In this document: positions 46,748 to 55,633 of the stretch, piece by piece
Numbering within the stretch: the stretch's first letter is position 1
Layout: every line of letters begins with the position of its first letter
Assembly: GCA_903844815.1 (NCBI GenBank)
Contig: CAIMVD010000372.1
Coordinates: 1-64,000, forward strand
Direction: 5' to 3'
From: an uncultured Bacteroidota bacterium
GTDB lineage: Bacteria; Bacteroidota; Bacteroidia; Bacteroidales; VadinHA17
Length of the DNA: 64,000 nt
Notes under the pieces: model-generated
What the model saw: only the letters and a program-made list of their open reading frames with translations
What the model was told of the DNA's origin: nothing
The model's database searches: none
Program-made: the position numbers and the translations under genes

Positions 46748-48195
46748 AGCCCTGTTCTCTGAAAGACTGTCTTGATGGTTTTAAGGAGAATGACAAAATC
46801 AAGACGAATAGACCAGTTATCAATATATGTTAAGTCCATTTCCATCCATTTGTCGAATTTGATACTGTTCCTGTCAGGCTTGATTTGCCAGAAACATGAT
46901 AACCCCGGTCTTACCGACAACCTTCTTAATTGCCATCTCTCGTAAAGCTTTGTTTCATCGGGGAGGGGAGGACGTGGGCCAATGAGCGACATTTCACCCT
47001 TAAGAATATTTAATAGCTGAGGCAGTTCATCCAGTCCGGTTTTACGTAAAATCTTACCTATCTTTGTCACACGCGGATCATCCTTCATTTTAAATGCAGG
47101 CCCGTCAGCTTCATTAACAGCTTCAAGCTGTTTCCTCAGAAAATCGGCATTTGCCACCATTGTCCTGAATTTATATAGTTTGAAGGGACGTCCACGCAAA
47201 CCAACCCTGGTCTGACTGTAAATTATATCCCCCGGAGAGGAGAGCTTTATCCAGACTCCGATTAAAATCAATATGGGTGAAATGCAAAGAGTCAGGAAGA
47301 GGGAAACTCCTATATCGGTAATCCTCTTGAGAGCCAGAGCATAAGGATTGTATGGTATATTGATGAAAGTCAAAAATTTCTCGTGTGCAATATTCGTTTT
47401 TACGGCATTCGTGAGGTTTATCTTGTTTTCATCGTCCTTAATCCTGAATATTACCCCAAGTTCTTCGCACGATCTCATTACTTTTCTGACTTCAGCTGAT
47501 ACCACCCTTTTCTTGATATATACAACTTCATCGATTATATCAGCCTCCATCAGGTCGTTTATAGTCTCAAGATATTCTTCGGGGAGCTGTATAATTGATG
47601 TCTCATATTTTTCCTTTATCAGAGCCGATTGTGTAAAAACAGCAGTTATCCTATATCCCCACTCCTTTGTATTTAGAAGCTTTTCAATAAAAGGGAGGGC
47701 CGAATCGTCTGCAATCAGAACCAGATTTACATAGTTGTATCCTTTAGCCCGGTAGCTTTTCAATACCTTATACTCTATAAGCCTTACAAAGAAAAGGAAG
47801 AGGAATCCGAAAAAAGCAAATTCAAGCAGGAAAAGCCTGGATATTTCATATAACTTGAATACAAAATAAAAGACCATTAGCATTACAACCACAAGAAGTG
47901 TGGATTGCAGATACTCGATGAACAGGACGAAGTAACTTTTTGTCCTTGGAATTTCAGTAATTTGAATCAGGTAAAGGATTATCAGCCAGATAGGCAGTAT
48001 AAGGATAAAAAGCTTGAGAAACCTCGTTTCCTGAAAAAACAAGCCCCCGATATTAAAATAGTTTATTATGTAGGAGCACTGAAAAGCCAGAAAGATTGAT
48101 ACAATATCTATAAATCCCAGAATCAGATTCCAGAGATTCCATTTCTTAAGGAATGGAATTATTCTACGGTTAATCAGGGAACTGAAAAGATCCAT
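46744..48195 (-). CDS. Exopolysaccharide-initiating polyprenyl sugar-phosphate transferase
   Basis: 483 residues. Four or five N-terminal membrane segments (to about 130), a CoA-binding-like central domain, a further membrane segment (ITDIGVSLFLTLCISPILILIGVWIKL) and the bacterial sugar-transferase domain. The latter has PFKLYKFRTMVANAD, KTGLDELPQLLNILKGEM and LIGPRPP, followed by VRPGLSCFWQI. It transfers a sugar-1-phosphate to undecaprenyl phosphate and thereby starts the repeat unit for the flippase and polymerase. It is transcribed against the rest of the locus. WbaP/WcaJ-type; the sugar (often glucose or galactose) is not decided by sequence. Confidence 0.93.
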   Translation of the reverse strand: MDLFSSLINRRIIPFLKKWNLWNLILGFIDIVSIFLAFQCSYIINYFNIGGLFFQETRFLKLFILILPIWLIILYLIQITEIPRTKSYFVLFIEYLQSTLLVVVMLMVFYFVFKLYEISRLFLLEFAFFGFLFLFFVRLIEYKVLKSYRAKGYNYVNLVLIADDSALPFIEKLLNTKEWGYRITAVFTQSALIKEKYETSIIQLPEEYLETINDLMEADIIDEVVYIKKRVVSAEVRKVMRSCEELGVIFRIKDDENKINLTNAVKTNIAHEKFLTFINIPYNPYALALKRITDIGVSLFLTLCISPILILIGVWIKLSSPGDIIYSQTRVGLRGRPFKLYKFRTMVANADFLRKQLEAVNEADGPAFKMKDDPRVTKIGKILRKTGLDELPQLLNILKGEMSLIGPRPPLPDETKLYERWQLRRLSVRPGLSCFWQIKPDRNSIKFDKWMEMDLTYIDNWSIRLDFVILLKTIKTVFQRTGL

Positions 48196-48254
48196 AATAA
48201 AGTTTATAAAAATTTACCTGTGTTTTGCTGATGACAGGATAATGAATAAAGAAA

Positions 48255-48899
48255 TTACTTAATAGAGACGGTCGTCGGCATAGCTGCCTTTTGCGCTAGA
48301 AAATAAGTGAGACCGTTTATCTCTGTCATATTTCTGACTTTAAATCCATGTCCTTCCAGGAGTAATTCAACATTGTTTTTAGACAACTGCTTATTGGTTC
48401 TTGAGTCCATCAGGTTATAAACCATGTTTAAGAACGAGAACTTTGAAGCTATGCCATTTTCGATCTCCTGCGTATTCTTGTTTTTCTGGTAATCAGAAAG
48501 GTTGTCTGTTGCATCTGTATTACCGGAATGTTCGTGATCAACAAAACACCCGATAAAGTTACTCCTTTGCGGAAGAATATGAAAGATGGAATGAAGGAAA
48601 TTTTTGATATTCTTTATATGATTTATCTCTTTAAGATTAATGACCGTATTTACGTTCTTCATCTCTTCCGCATCATAAAAATAATTATGAAGCGATGATA
48701 GTACAACAACATTCTGGTTTTTGATCATTCCTGTACATTCAATATACTTTTTAAAGTCTTCACGGCCCTCATCAGCAAGGATATCTAAAATAGTTTTATT
48801 ATCATTCAGACTGATCTTTTTGCCACCCGAATTGATAATAGACCTAAGATTATGATTACTATTACTTTCTTGTCCGTAAGTCCCCAAAGAGTTACTCAT
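48255..48899 (-). CDS. Conserved hypothetical, methyltransferase-like C-terminal half
   Basis: 214 residues, no signal peptide. The middle (MKNVNTVINLKEINHIKN, then NFLHSIFHILPQRSNFIGCFVD) and the end (LLLEGHGFKVRNMTEINGLTYFLAQK) resemble the post-motif I part of a class I SAM-dependent methyltransferase, but I see no glycine-rich SAM motif. It lies 59 bp upstream of the initiating transferase on the same strand, so the two may form a small operon. Function unknown; it could be a regulator or adaptor of the transferase. Confidence 0.5.
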   Translation of the reverse strand: MSNSLGTYGQESNSNHNLRSIINSGGKKISLNDNKTILDILADEGREDFKKYIECTGMIKNQNVVVLSSLHNYFYDAEEMKNVNTVINLKEINHIKNIKNFLHSIFHILPQRSNFIGCFVDHEHSGNTDATDNLSDYQKNKNTQEIENGIASKFSFLNMVYNLMDSRTNKQLSKNNVELLLEGHGFKVRNMTEINGLTYFLAQKAAMPTTVSIK

Positions 48900-49402
48900 T
48901 TTAGTTGCATTGATTCATACTTTAAAAGTAGGTGAAAGATCGTTATCAGTCAATAGGAGAGCCTGTAGCTTCCTGAAAGTAAGGCATTTTGATAATTGTA
49001 GTTAATCCTTAAAATACTGATGTACATCCCAGGATATAGCCTGTTCGTCTCCAAAATAACCACTTTGGTCAAAAGCGCAATCAATTTATCAGCAATTTGG
49101 CAAAATCGATGCTTTTGCTGCTAATTGAATTATGTAAAAAGCATTAAATCAATATTATAAACATTTGTTATTTATGTTTTGCAGCACATTAATACTCATT
49201 TCGGATTTTGACCAACGTATCTGTAATTGTGATAAAAAAACTAAAAGTAACCTTTGGTTTTGCCTGCTAAAAGCTACATCATAAATAAGGGCTTCAGGAT
49301 AGTTACGCATGAACCACGGGTGCAGCATAAAGAAAAAGATTTAGTCTTTATGTTGCACTTCTGTTTTAGACATATTAATATTTTAAAATCAATCTACTTT
49401 CT
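48900..49402 (+). other. Intergenic region between divergent units
   Basis: 503 bp with no credible gene. It must hold the promoter of the minus-strand gene at 48899, but I find no exact reverse TANNTTTG. The only structured element is the hairpin at 49320-49358. The plus-strand frame at 49254 is short and lacks family resemblance. Confidence 0.45.
49320..49358. other. Strong 14-bp hairpin upstream of the permease pseudogene
   Basis: GTGCAGCATAAAGA (49320-49333) and TCTTTATGTTGCAC (49345-49358) pair over 14 positions with a single G-T wobble and an 11-nt loop. T-rich sequence follows. It could be a terminator, an attenuator or the relic of a regulatory leader. Confidence 0.5.
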
Positions 49403-50450
49403 ATGTTTAATAATCTTATCTCGCACATTATTAGATCTTTCAAAAGACAACGTGCATACATCATCATTAATATTCTTGGACTTTCCATTGGAATAGCTTG
49501 TAGTCTTATAATTGGAGTATAGTTTCTTTCATCCTTCAATCCTTATGAAGTCTTAAAAGGGAGTGTTAAAAACAGTATGAAAAATGGAATATTGAGAAGA
49601 ATTCTGGTTGTTTTTCAATTTGCTGTTTCAATACTTCTCATAGTTGGTACAATGATCATGTACCGGCAGATCTATTTCATGCTTAATAAGGATGTGGGAT
49701 TCAATAAGGACCAGTTAATTGTCATAAACAGGGCGGAAGCTCTGGGCACAAAGATGAAGTCCTTCAAGGAATCTGTAAAGAATATCCCGGGTGTTGTGAA
49801 TATTGCCAGCTCAACAGGTGTTCCGGGAAGAAATAATAATAACAACGGGTACATGATTGAAGGAAGGAAGGACGAAACATTCCTGGCGATGACAAGCTGG
49901 GTAGATTATAATTTCCTTGAGACATATGGTATGACACTTGAATCGGGCAGGTCATTCAATGAATCCTTCGCCACCGATAAACATGCCTGTATGATAAACG
50001 AAAGTGCCCAAAAGGATTTCAGGATAACCGATCTTACAAAGGCGCGTTTTATGGAAGGTGGTGATTCGGGCAAGGTGAAATATTTGCAGGTAATCGGGGT
50101 TGTGAAGAATTTTAATTTTGAATCGCTTCGTAATCCGATAGGTCCCTATATTTTCAAATTTCAGAATGATGGCATGTTGTGGGGATATTTAACTGTAAGG
50201 TTGTCAGCTCAGAATTATTCCAAAACAATTGGAGCTATTGAAGATAAATGGAAAGAGTATGTTTCAAATAACCCTCTACAGTACTATTTCGTGGACGCGG
50301 ACTTTGAAGAAATGTATGTCCAGGAAAAACAAAATGCCCAGATGGCTGTAATATTTTCAATCCTGGCCAGTTGTTTATTACATTGCAGGGAAGTGGCTTG
50401 AGAATTTCTATTACAGAATCAACCCTGGCCTGTTCACCTTTGTGGCTGGT
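49403..50450 (+). pseudogene. Decayed FtsX/MacB-family ABC transporter permease
   Basis: The first 39 codons give a typical permease N-terminus (IIINILGLSIGIACSLII) and run into TAG at 49520. The same frame then continues with FLSSFNPYEVLKG and GILRRILVVFQFAVSILLIVGT, which belongs to the middle of such proteins, so roughly 350 residues are missing between. The frame runs to 50401, breaks off after VIFSILASCL, and a shifted frame resumes with AGKWLENFYYRIN and PGLFTFVAG, the normal C-terminal region, before stopping short. At least three deletions have removed parts of an about 800-residue permease. A short product of 274 residues from ATG 49577 is possible but would lack most membrane helices. 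Confidence 0.85.
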
Positions 50451-50458
50451 AAAACAAC

Positions 50459-50482
50459 AAAATCCCGCGAAAGCGGGATTTT
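50459..50482 (+). terminator. Perfect 10-bp hairpin terminator
   Basis: AAAATCCCGC-GAAA-GCGGGATTTT, a perfect stem with a GNRA tetraloop, ending in T4. It can work in both directions, for the pseudogene and for the minus-strand GRAM gene that ends at 50525. Confidence 0.8.
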
Positions 50483-50524
50483 GCTGCGAAATAATAACCG
50501 GAAGATATGTTAAATAAACCCTTT

Positions 50525-50833
50525 CTAATACATGCTGTTTATAAGTTCTCCTATTTCATCTCTCTTCTTAAGCGGAAAACTAAGTGACCTGCCGTCCCTT
50601 GTTACGACATTCAGCCCCTTTGCTGAAAAGAGACCCTTGCTGAAATATATTACTTCAAGTATATTTTCGAACAGGATTTCGAGATTGAACTTTTCGGTTT
50701 CTTCATTCAACGTCTTGAAATAGATCCGCTGATTTGTTACAATCAGTTTTCCGGAAATTGTATTATTATCAATTAGCTGGTTAGTATCGCCGGCTTTCAG
50801 GACAACTTCATTGGGATTTAATTTTACTGTCAT
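50525..50833 (-). CDS. Small GRAM/PH-like domain protein
   Basis: 102 residues. VVLKAGDTNQLIDNNTISGKL and LIVTNQRIYFKT followed by LFENILEVIYFSKGL match the GRAM domain, a PH-like fold often involved in membrane association. It has neither a signal peptide nor a membrane segment, and the protein is essentially only this domain. It is transcribed divergently from the intact permease. Its role is unknown. Confidence 0.7.
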   Translation of the reverse strand: MTVKLNPNEVVLKAGDTNQLIDNNTISGKLIVTNQRIYFKTLNEETEKFNLEILFENILEVIYFSKGLFSAKGLNVVTRDGRSLSFPLKKRDEIGELINSMY

Positions 50834-51012
50834 GTGATTCCTGATTTAAATGATCCGTAACTGGTATTTTATTTTCTCTTGTCTTTCATTTCAAAGACGA
50901 GTTCGGAAGATAAATGTTGCATCTGAAACAGAAATTTGCATCTTCTTCATATCTTTATCTGTAAACAGATTTGAAATTGTGTTGAAGTAGCCATTTGAAT
51001 CATATTCACTAT

Positions 51013-53418
51013 ATGAATTTATTTTATTTCAAGATCGCAATAAGGAACATCCTCAAAAATTTTCTTTACTCGTTGATAAAAATCTCAGGGCTTTCTGCAG
51101 GAATAACCGCATTTCTGCTTATTCTTTTTTATGTCAGATACGAAAAGAGTTTTGATAAGTTTTATAAGAATTGTGAAAGGATTTACCGTCTCAGATATGA
51201 GCGTTCAAGCGCTGAAGGCGAATCAGTGAAGTTTGCATCATGCTGTCCCCCTGCAGCTATCAGAATAAGGGAACTCTACCCGGAAGTTGAAGATATAGCC
51301 CGGCTATTCCGATACAGGGCAACAGTAATCCGTGACGACCGAAAGTACTATGAAGAAAGAATGTTCTTTGCAGAGCCTCAGATCTTTGATGTCTTTAATT
51401 TTGAATTTATTGCCGGAGACCCTTCAAAAGGGATCACCAGTGCCAACTGTGCCTTCATCTCCGAGTCTTATGCTGCCAGATACTTTGGCAAGAAGAACCC
51501 GATGGGGCAAACTTTTCTGGTTGATAAGGAGATGAGTTTTGTAATTACCGGCATTTTCAGGGATATCCCTGAAAATTCTCATTTGAAGATTGATATACTG
51601 CTCTCATGGCCCAATCTACTTACACACTACGGTCCTGATATTGAATCTTCCTGGGGCGACACAGGATTCTTTACATATTTTGTTTTAAGAAAATCAGCAA
51701 ACCCCGGAATATTTGAGCAAAAATTAAAATCTCTCGTTGAAAGGGATTTCGGTGAGGTTCTTCGGTCTTATAAGCTAACTCTCGACCTTAAGGTTCAGCC
51801 TCTGACTGATATACATCTTAAGTCGGATTTTATGCAGGAACTTGAGGCCAATGGCAATTCTGATACAGTAAAATTCCTTAGCATTATTGCCTTCATTATC
51901 CTGATTATTGCATGGGTTAATTATATAAACATAACAACAGCGAGATCTTTAACAAGGGCAGCTGAAGTTGGTCTGAGCAAAGCCGCCGGAGCTACCAGGA
52001 AGCAGTTGATCGGACAGTTTTTTATTGAGACTTTCATTATAAACCTGGCTGCATTTCTTATTTCGCTGATTCTTATTATTTTATTTATGCCTGTTTTCTG
52101 CAGACTTACAGGTATTTCCCCTGACAATGTTATTTGGAAGCAAGGGTGGTTTTGGCTGGCATTTGCCGTTTTGCTTGTCGTAAGTACTATTCTTTCAGGC
52201 GTTTATCCTGTATTTGTTCTGACTTCATTTAAGACTGAAGAAGTATTAAACGGGAGGTATGCTCATTCACGGGGCGGAATTCTGATCAGGAAAATTCTTG
52301 TTTTTTTTCAATTGCTTATGGCCATAGGTATGATTACCTGTACGCTTCTTATATTTAAGCAGTTGCGTTTTCTTCAGAATCAGGATAAAGGAATTTCAAT
52401 TTCGAATATACTTGCAGTCCGTGCCCCGAGAATACGGGATTCTTCTTTTGGAAGCAGGCTTATTACATTTAAAAGTGAACTGATAAAAAATCAGATTGTT
52501 GAGAAATTCAGTGTTGGGACGGAGGTTCCGGGCCGGCAGATTTTATGGGATGCCGGAGGGATATTCAGGGTAGGATCAGATCAGAGTAAAAACTATCAGA
52601 TTTTAGGAATTGATTATGATTACCTCAATCTGCTTAATGCCAGAATTATTTCAGGAAGAAATTTTGACAAAACATTTTCCGACTCCTCTTCGCTTATACT
52701 TAACGAAAAAGCCGTTAAATGGATGGGCTTTCAGTCCGCAGCAGAAGCAGTAGGTCAAAAGGTAAATTATTGGGATAAGATATATTCGATTGTCGGTGTT
52801 GTTAAAGATTATCGCCAGCAATCACCCAAGGTTGCATTTGAACCCCAGATACTCAGATTTATGCCTCATGGTCGTGATATCAGGGGATTCTTTATGATGA
52901 AAATATTCCCGGGTAGTGAAAAGAAAGTACTGAAAATGGCAGAAGAAAAATATTCAGAGTTTTTTCCTGATAACCCTTTCGATTATTTCTTTCTGGATGA
53001 TTACTACTCACAGCAGTATAAAAATGAAATGCTGCTGGGGAAAGTCTTTGGCGCCTTTGCCCTGCTTGCGATTATTATAACCTGCCTCGGAATTTACGGG
53101 CTGACATCATTTCTGGTGCTTCAAAAAAGAAGGGAAATAAGTATGCGAAGGGTATCAGGAGCGGGAATGTTTGAAATTATGAAACTGTTTTCCGGAAATT
53201 TTATAATGATGACACTTCTTTCATTCGTACTTGCAGTGCCAATTTCTTATTATTGGGCGACGGAGTGGCTAACGAAATTTGAAATAAAAATGGATATCAC
53301 AGTTTGGAATTTCGTAATTCCATTAGCTGTTGTGTTGTCAACGACACTTATTACAATTGGGGTTATTGTAAAAAAAGCTGCTTCAGTCAATCCTTCCGGG
53401 AATCTGCGGAGCAATTAG
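51013..53418 (+). CDS. MacB-type ABC transporter permease (FtsX family)
   Basis: 801 residues from ATG 51013; the TTG at 50995 would add six residues. Two FtsX units are present. The N-terminal membrane segment (SLIKISGLSAGITAFLLILFYV) precedes a MacB-type periplasmic domain (50-280) and three membrane segments with NITTARSLTRAAEVGLSKAAGAT. A second set follows, with a periplasmic domain (430-660) and C-terminal helices (IIITCLGIYGLTSFLVLQKRREISMRRVSGA). No ATPase domain is fused, so it needs the separate ATPase, most likely the one at 54941-55615. It is an efflux or lipoprotein-release type transporter; the substrate is unknown. Confidence 0.88.
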   Translation: MNLFYFKIAIRNILKNFLYSLIKISGLSAGITAFLLILFYVRYEKSFDKFYKNCERIYRLRYERSSAEGESVKFASCCPPAAIRIRELYPEVEDIARLFRYRATVIRDDRKYYEERMFFAEPQIFDVFNFEFIAGDPSKGITSANCAFISESYAARYFGKKNPMGQTFLVDKEMSFVITGIFRDIPENSHLKIDILLSWPNLLTHYGPDIESSWGDTGFFTYFVLRKSANPGIFEQKLKSLVERDFGEVLRSYKLTLDLKVQPLTDIHLKSDFMQELEANGNSDTVKFLSIIAFIILIIAWVNYINITTARSLTRAAEVGLSKAAGATRKQLIGQFFIETFIINLAAFLISLILIILFMPVFCRLTGISPDNVIWKQGWFWLAFAVLLVVSTILSGVYPVFVLTSFKTEEVLNGRYAHSRGGILIRKILVFFQLLMAIGMITCTLLIFKQLRFLQNQDKGISISNILAVRAPRIRDSSFGSRLITFKSELIKNQIVEKFSVGTEVPGRQILWDAGGIFRVGSDQSKNYQILGIDYDYLNLLNARIISGRNFDKTFSDSSSLILNEKAVKWMGFQSAAEAVGQKVNYWDKIYSIVGVVKDYRQQSPKVAFEPQILRFMPHGRDIRGFFMMKIFPGSEKKVLKMAEEKYSEFFPDNPFDYFFLDDYYSQQYKNEMLLGKVFGAFALLAIIITCLGIYGLTSFLVLQKRREISMRRVSGAGMFEIMKLFSGNFIMMTLLSFVLAVPISYYWATEWLTKFEIKMDITVWNFVIPLAVVLSTTLITIGVIVKKAASVNPSGNLRSN

Positions 53419-53569
53419 GCAAGCAGTATTTTAATTGGAAGTGCCTGCGATTCATGCATTATTTATCGATTACATAAGTGAAATGCACGTGATTCGGATA
53501 TTAATAATTTATGTCCATTTATTTGACACATTCCGTTATTAAGTCCGTCTTTAACGAAAATGAAATCAG

Positions 53570-54934
53570 ATGATAAAAGGAACCGTTTTGATAGTAGATG
53601 AAAACAGGGGCATACTTACATCCCTTGAACAAATTGTAAAAAGCCGGTTTGAAAAGGTAATCACCCTTCATTCGCCTGAAAGGATCAATGAGGTCTTGAG
53701 ATCCTCTGATGTTGATATTGTGATGCTTGATACAAATTTTAAATCAGTTGTCAATAATGGAAATGAAGGACTCTTCTGGATGAGGAAAATATTTGATTAT
53801 GATGATAATATAAGTGTTATAATAGTAACCGCTTCCGGTGATGTGGAACTGGCTGTTAAAGCAATAAAGGAAGGGGCAGTGGATTTTATTCTTAGACCAT
53901 GGGATGAATCAAAACTTTTAGCTACAATAAATGCGGCCTGGCAGTTACGGCTCTCAAGGATCGAAGCTTCAGCGCTTAAAAGAGATAATCAGCAATTAAA
54001 GAAAGAGATCAACAAGGGAGGAGGGAAGATAGTTACAGGCGCATCTCCTACTATGATCAATGTAATGAATATTGTAAGAAAGGTTGCCGCGACTGATGTA
54101 AATGTTCTTATAACGGGCGAGAATGGAACGGGCAAGGAGCTGGTTGCAAGGGAAATCCATAATATGTCGAAAAGGGCACGCGAGCTTATGATTACGGTGG
54201 ATATGGGTTCTATAACCGAATCCTTATTCGAAAGTGAATTATTTGGTCATGTAAGAGGTGCTTTTACCGATGCTAAGGAAGACCGTACCGGCAAATTTGA
54301 AAATGCACATGGGGGAACTCTGTTTCTTGATGAAATTGGCAATCTTTCACTTCAATCACAGGCGAAGCTGCTCAGCGTGCTTCAAAACAGGTATATAATA
54401 AGGGTGGGCTCCAATAAACCTGTTCCGATTGATATCAGACTTATTTGTGCAACTAACTGTGACCTCATTCATATGGTCAGGGAGGGAAGATTCCGCGAAG
54501 ACCTTCTTTACCGCATAAATACTATACTGATTGAAGTTCCTCCGCTGCGCGACAGGGTTGATGATATTCCGATTCTTGCTAATTATTTCCTTAAGGTTAA
54601 TTCAGACAGATATGGGAAAAGTGGTATGAAGTTAAATACTCATGCCATGGAGAAACTTTCGAACCATGATTGGCCCGGTAATATCAGGGAACTTCAGCAT
54701 TCAATTGAAAAAGCTGTAATTATGTGTGATGCTCCGGTTCTGAAACCAACAGATTTTACCCTAAGTCCTGTGTCGGGAGTATATGCCAATAAAGAGATGA
54801 CGCTCGATGAAATGGAACACAAGCTTATCTCCGACACCCTGCGACGATACGGGAACATTAGTATTGTCGCAGGGAAGCTTGGAATTACAAGACAGACTCT
54901 CTACAATAAAATGAAAAAGTACAATATAAGTTAA
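53570..54934 (+). CDS. NtrC-family sigma-54-dependent response regulator
   Basis: 454 residues. The receiver domain has acidic residues Asp10/Glu11 and the phospho-acceptor Asp54 (VMLDTN); the conserved switch lysine before proline is Arg109 (LRPW). The AAA+ domain has Walker A GENGTGKE (183-190) and Walker B TLFLDE. Its sigma-54 contact loop reads GAFTDA (230-235) instead of GAFTGA. A C-terminal Fis-type helix-turn-helix follows (SIVAGKLGITRQTLYNKMKKY). It activates sigma-54 promoters, and its place between the permease and the divergent TolC-MFP-ATPase operon suggests it controls this transporter. No histidine kinase is visible in the window. Confidence 0.92.
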   Translation: MIKGTVLIVDENRGILTSLEQIVKSRFEKVITLHSPERINEVLRSSDVDIVMLDTNFKSVVNNGNEGLFWMRKIFDYDDNISVIIVTASGDVELAVKAIKEGAVDFILRPWDESKLLATINAAWQLRLSRIEASALKRDNQQLKKEINKGGGKIVTGASPTMINVMNIVRKVAATDVNVLITGENGTGKELVAREIHNMSKRARELMITVDMGSITESLFESELFGHVRGAFTDAKEDRTGKFENAHGGTLFLDEIGNLSLQSQAKLLSVLQNRYIIRVGSNKPVPIDIRLICATNCDLIHMVREGRFREDLLYRINTILIEVPPLRDRVDDIPILANYFLKVNSDRYGKSGMKLNTHAMEKLSNHDWPGNIRELQHSIEKAVIMCDAPVLKPTDFTLSPVSGVYANKEMTLDEMEHKLISDTLRRYGNISIVAGKLGITRQTLYNKMKKYNIS

Positions 54935-54940
54935 TCTGTT

Positions 54941-55615
54941 TTATCTGAGGTTTTCGGTCACAACCTGACCATCGAACAGGTTGACAATCCTGTGGGCATA
55001 CCCGGCATCCCTGTCGGAGTGTGTTACCATAATAATTGTTGTCCCCTCCTTATTAAGTTCACTCAGAAGATTTATTACCTCTATACCGTTTTTTGAATCG
55101 AGGTTACCTGTAGGTTCATCGGCAAGGATCAGTTTCGGGTTTGCAACCACCGCACGTGCAATAGCCACTCTCTGTTGTTGTCCTCCTGAAAGCTGTTGCG
55201 GGAAATGTTTTGCACGGTGTCCGATCTTCATTCTTTCGAGCACATCCTCAACACTTTTCTTCCTTTCGCTTGCTTTCATTTTCAGGTAGATAAGCGGAAG
55301 TTCTACATTTTCATAGACGTTAAGTTCGTCGATAAGGTTGAAACTCTGGAAAACGAATCCGATGTTTCCCTTACGGAAGATTGTCCTGTCGCGTTCCTTA
55401 AGGTTGGCAACCTCTGTACCGTTGAATACATAGCTTCCCGAGGAAGGATTATCAAGTAATCCGAGAATATTCAGGAGGGTTGATTTACCACAGCCCGAAG
55501 GTCCCATAACTGCAACATATTCTCCCTCTTTTACATTAAGGGTCACTTTGTTGAGAGCCGTTGTCTCGACTTCTTCAGTCCTGAAGATTTTTGTTAAATC
55601 AGTAGTTTTAATCAT
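54941..55615 (-). CDS. ABC transporter ATPase (MacB/LolD type)
   Basis: 224 residues. Walker [11 protein letters not shown]-loop [12 protein letters not shown], signature [14 protein letters not shown], Walker B LILADEP and the H-loop VTHSD are all present. It supplies energy to an FtsX-type permease. It is third in the minus-strand operon TolC-MFP-ATPase and starts 18 bp after the MFP gene. It is convergent with the response regulator, with 6 bp between stops and no visible terminator. Confidence 0.93.
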   Translation of the reverse strand: MIKTTDLTKIFRTEEVETTALNKVTLNVKEGEYVAVMGPSGCGKSTLLNILGLLDNPSSGSYVFNGTEVANLKERDRTIFRKGNIGFVFQSFNLIDELNVYENVELPLIYLKMKASERKKSVEDVLERMKIGHRAKHFPQQLSGGQQQRVAIARAVVANPKLILADEPTGNLDSKNGIEVINLLSELNKEGTTIIMVTHSDRDAGYAHRIVNLFDGQVVTENLR

Positions 55616-55633
55616 GGCATTTATTATTGATAG

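Noticed and set aside
49254..49496. 80-residue plus-strand frame
   Set aside because: No family resemblance; it covers the hairpin and overlaps the pseudogene start in another frame.
48900..50520. Mobile element as cause of the permease decay
   Set aside because: No transposase, terminal inverted repeats or target-site duplication could be seen; simple deletions explain the fragments.
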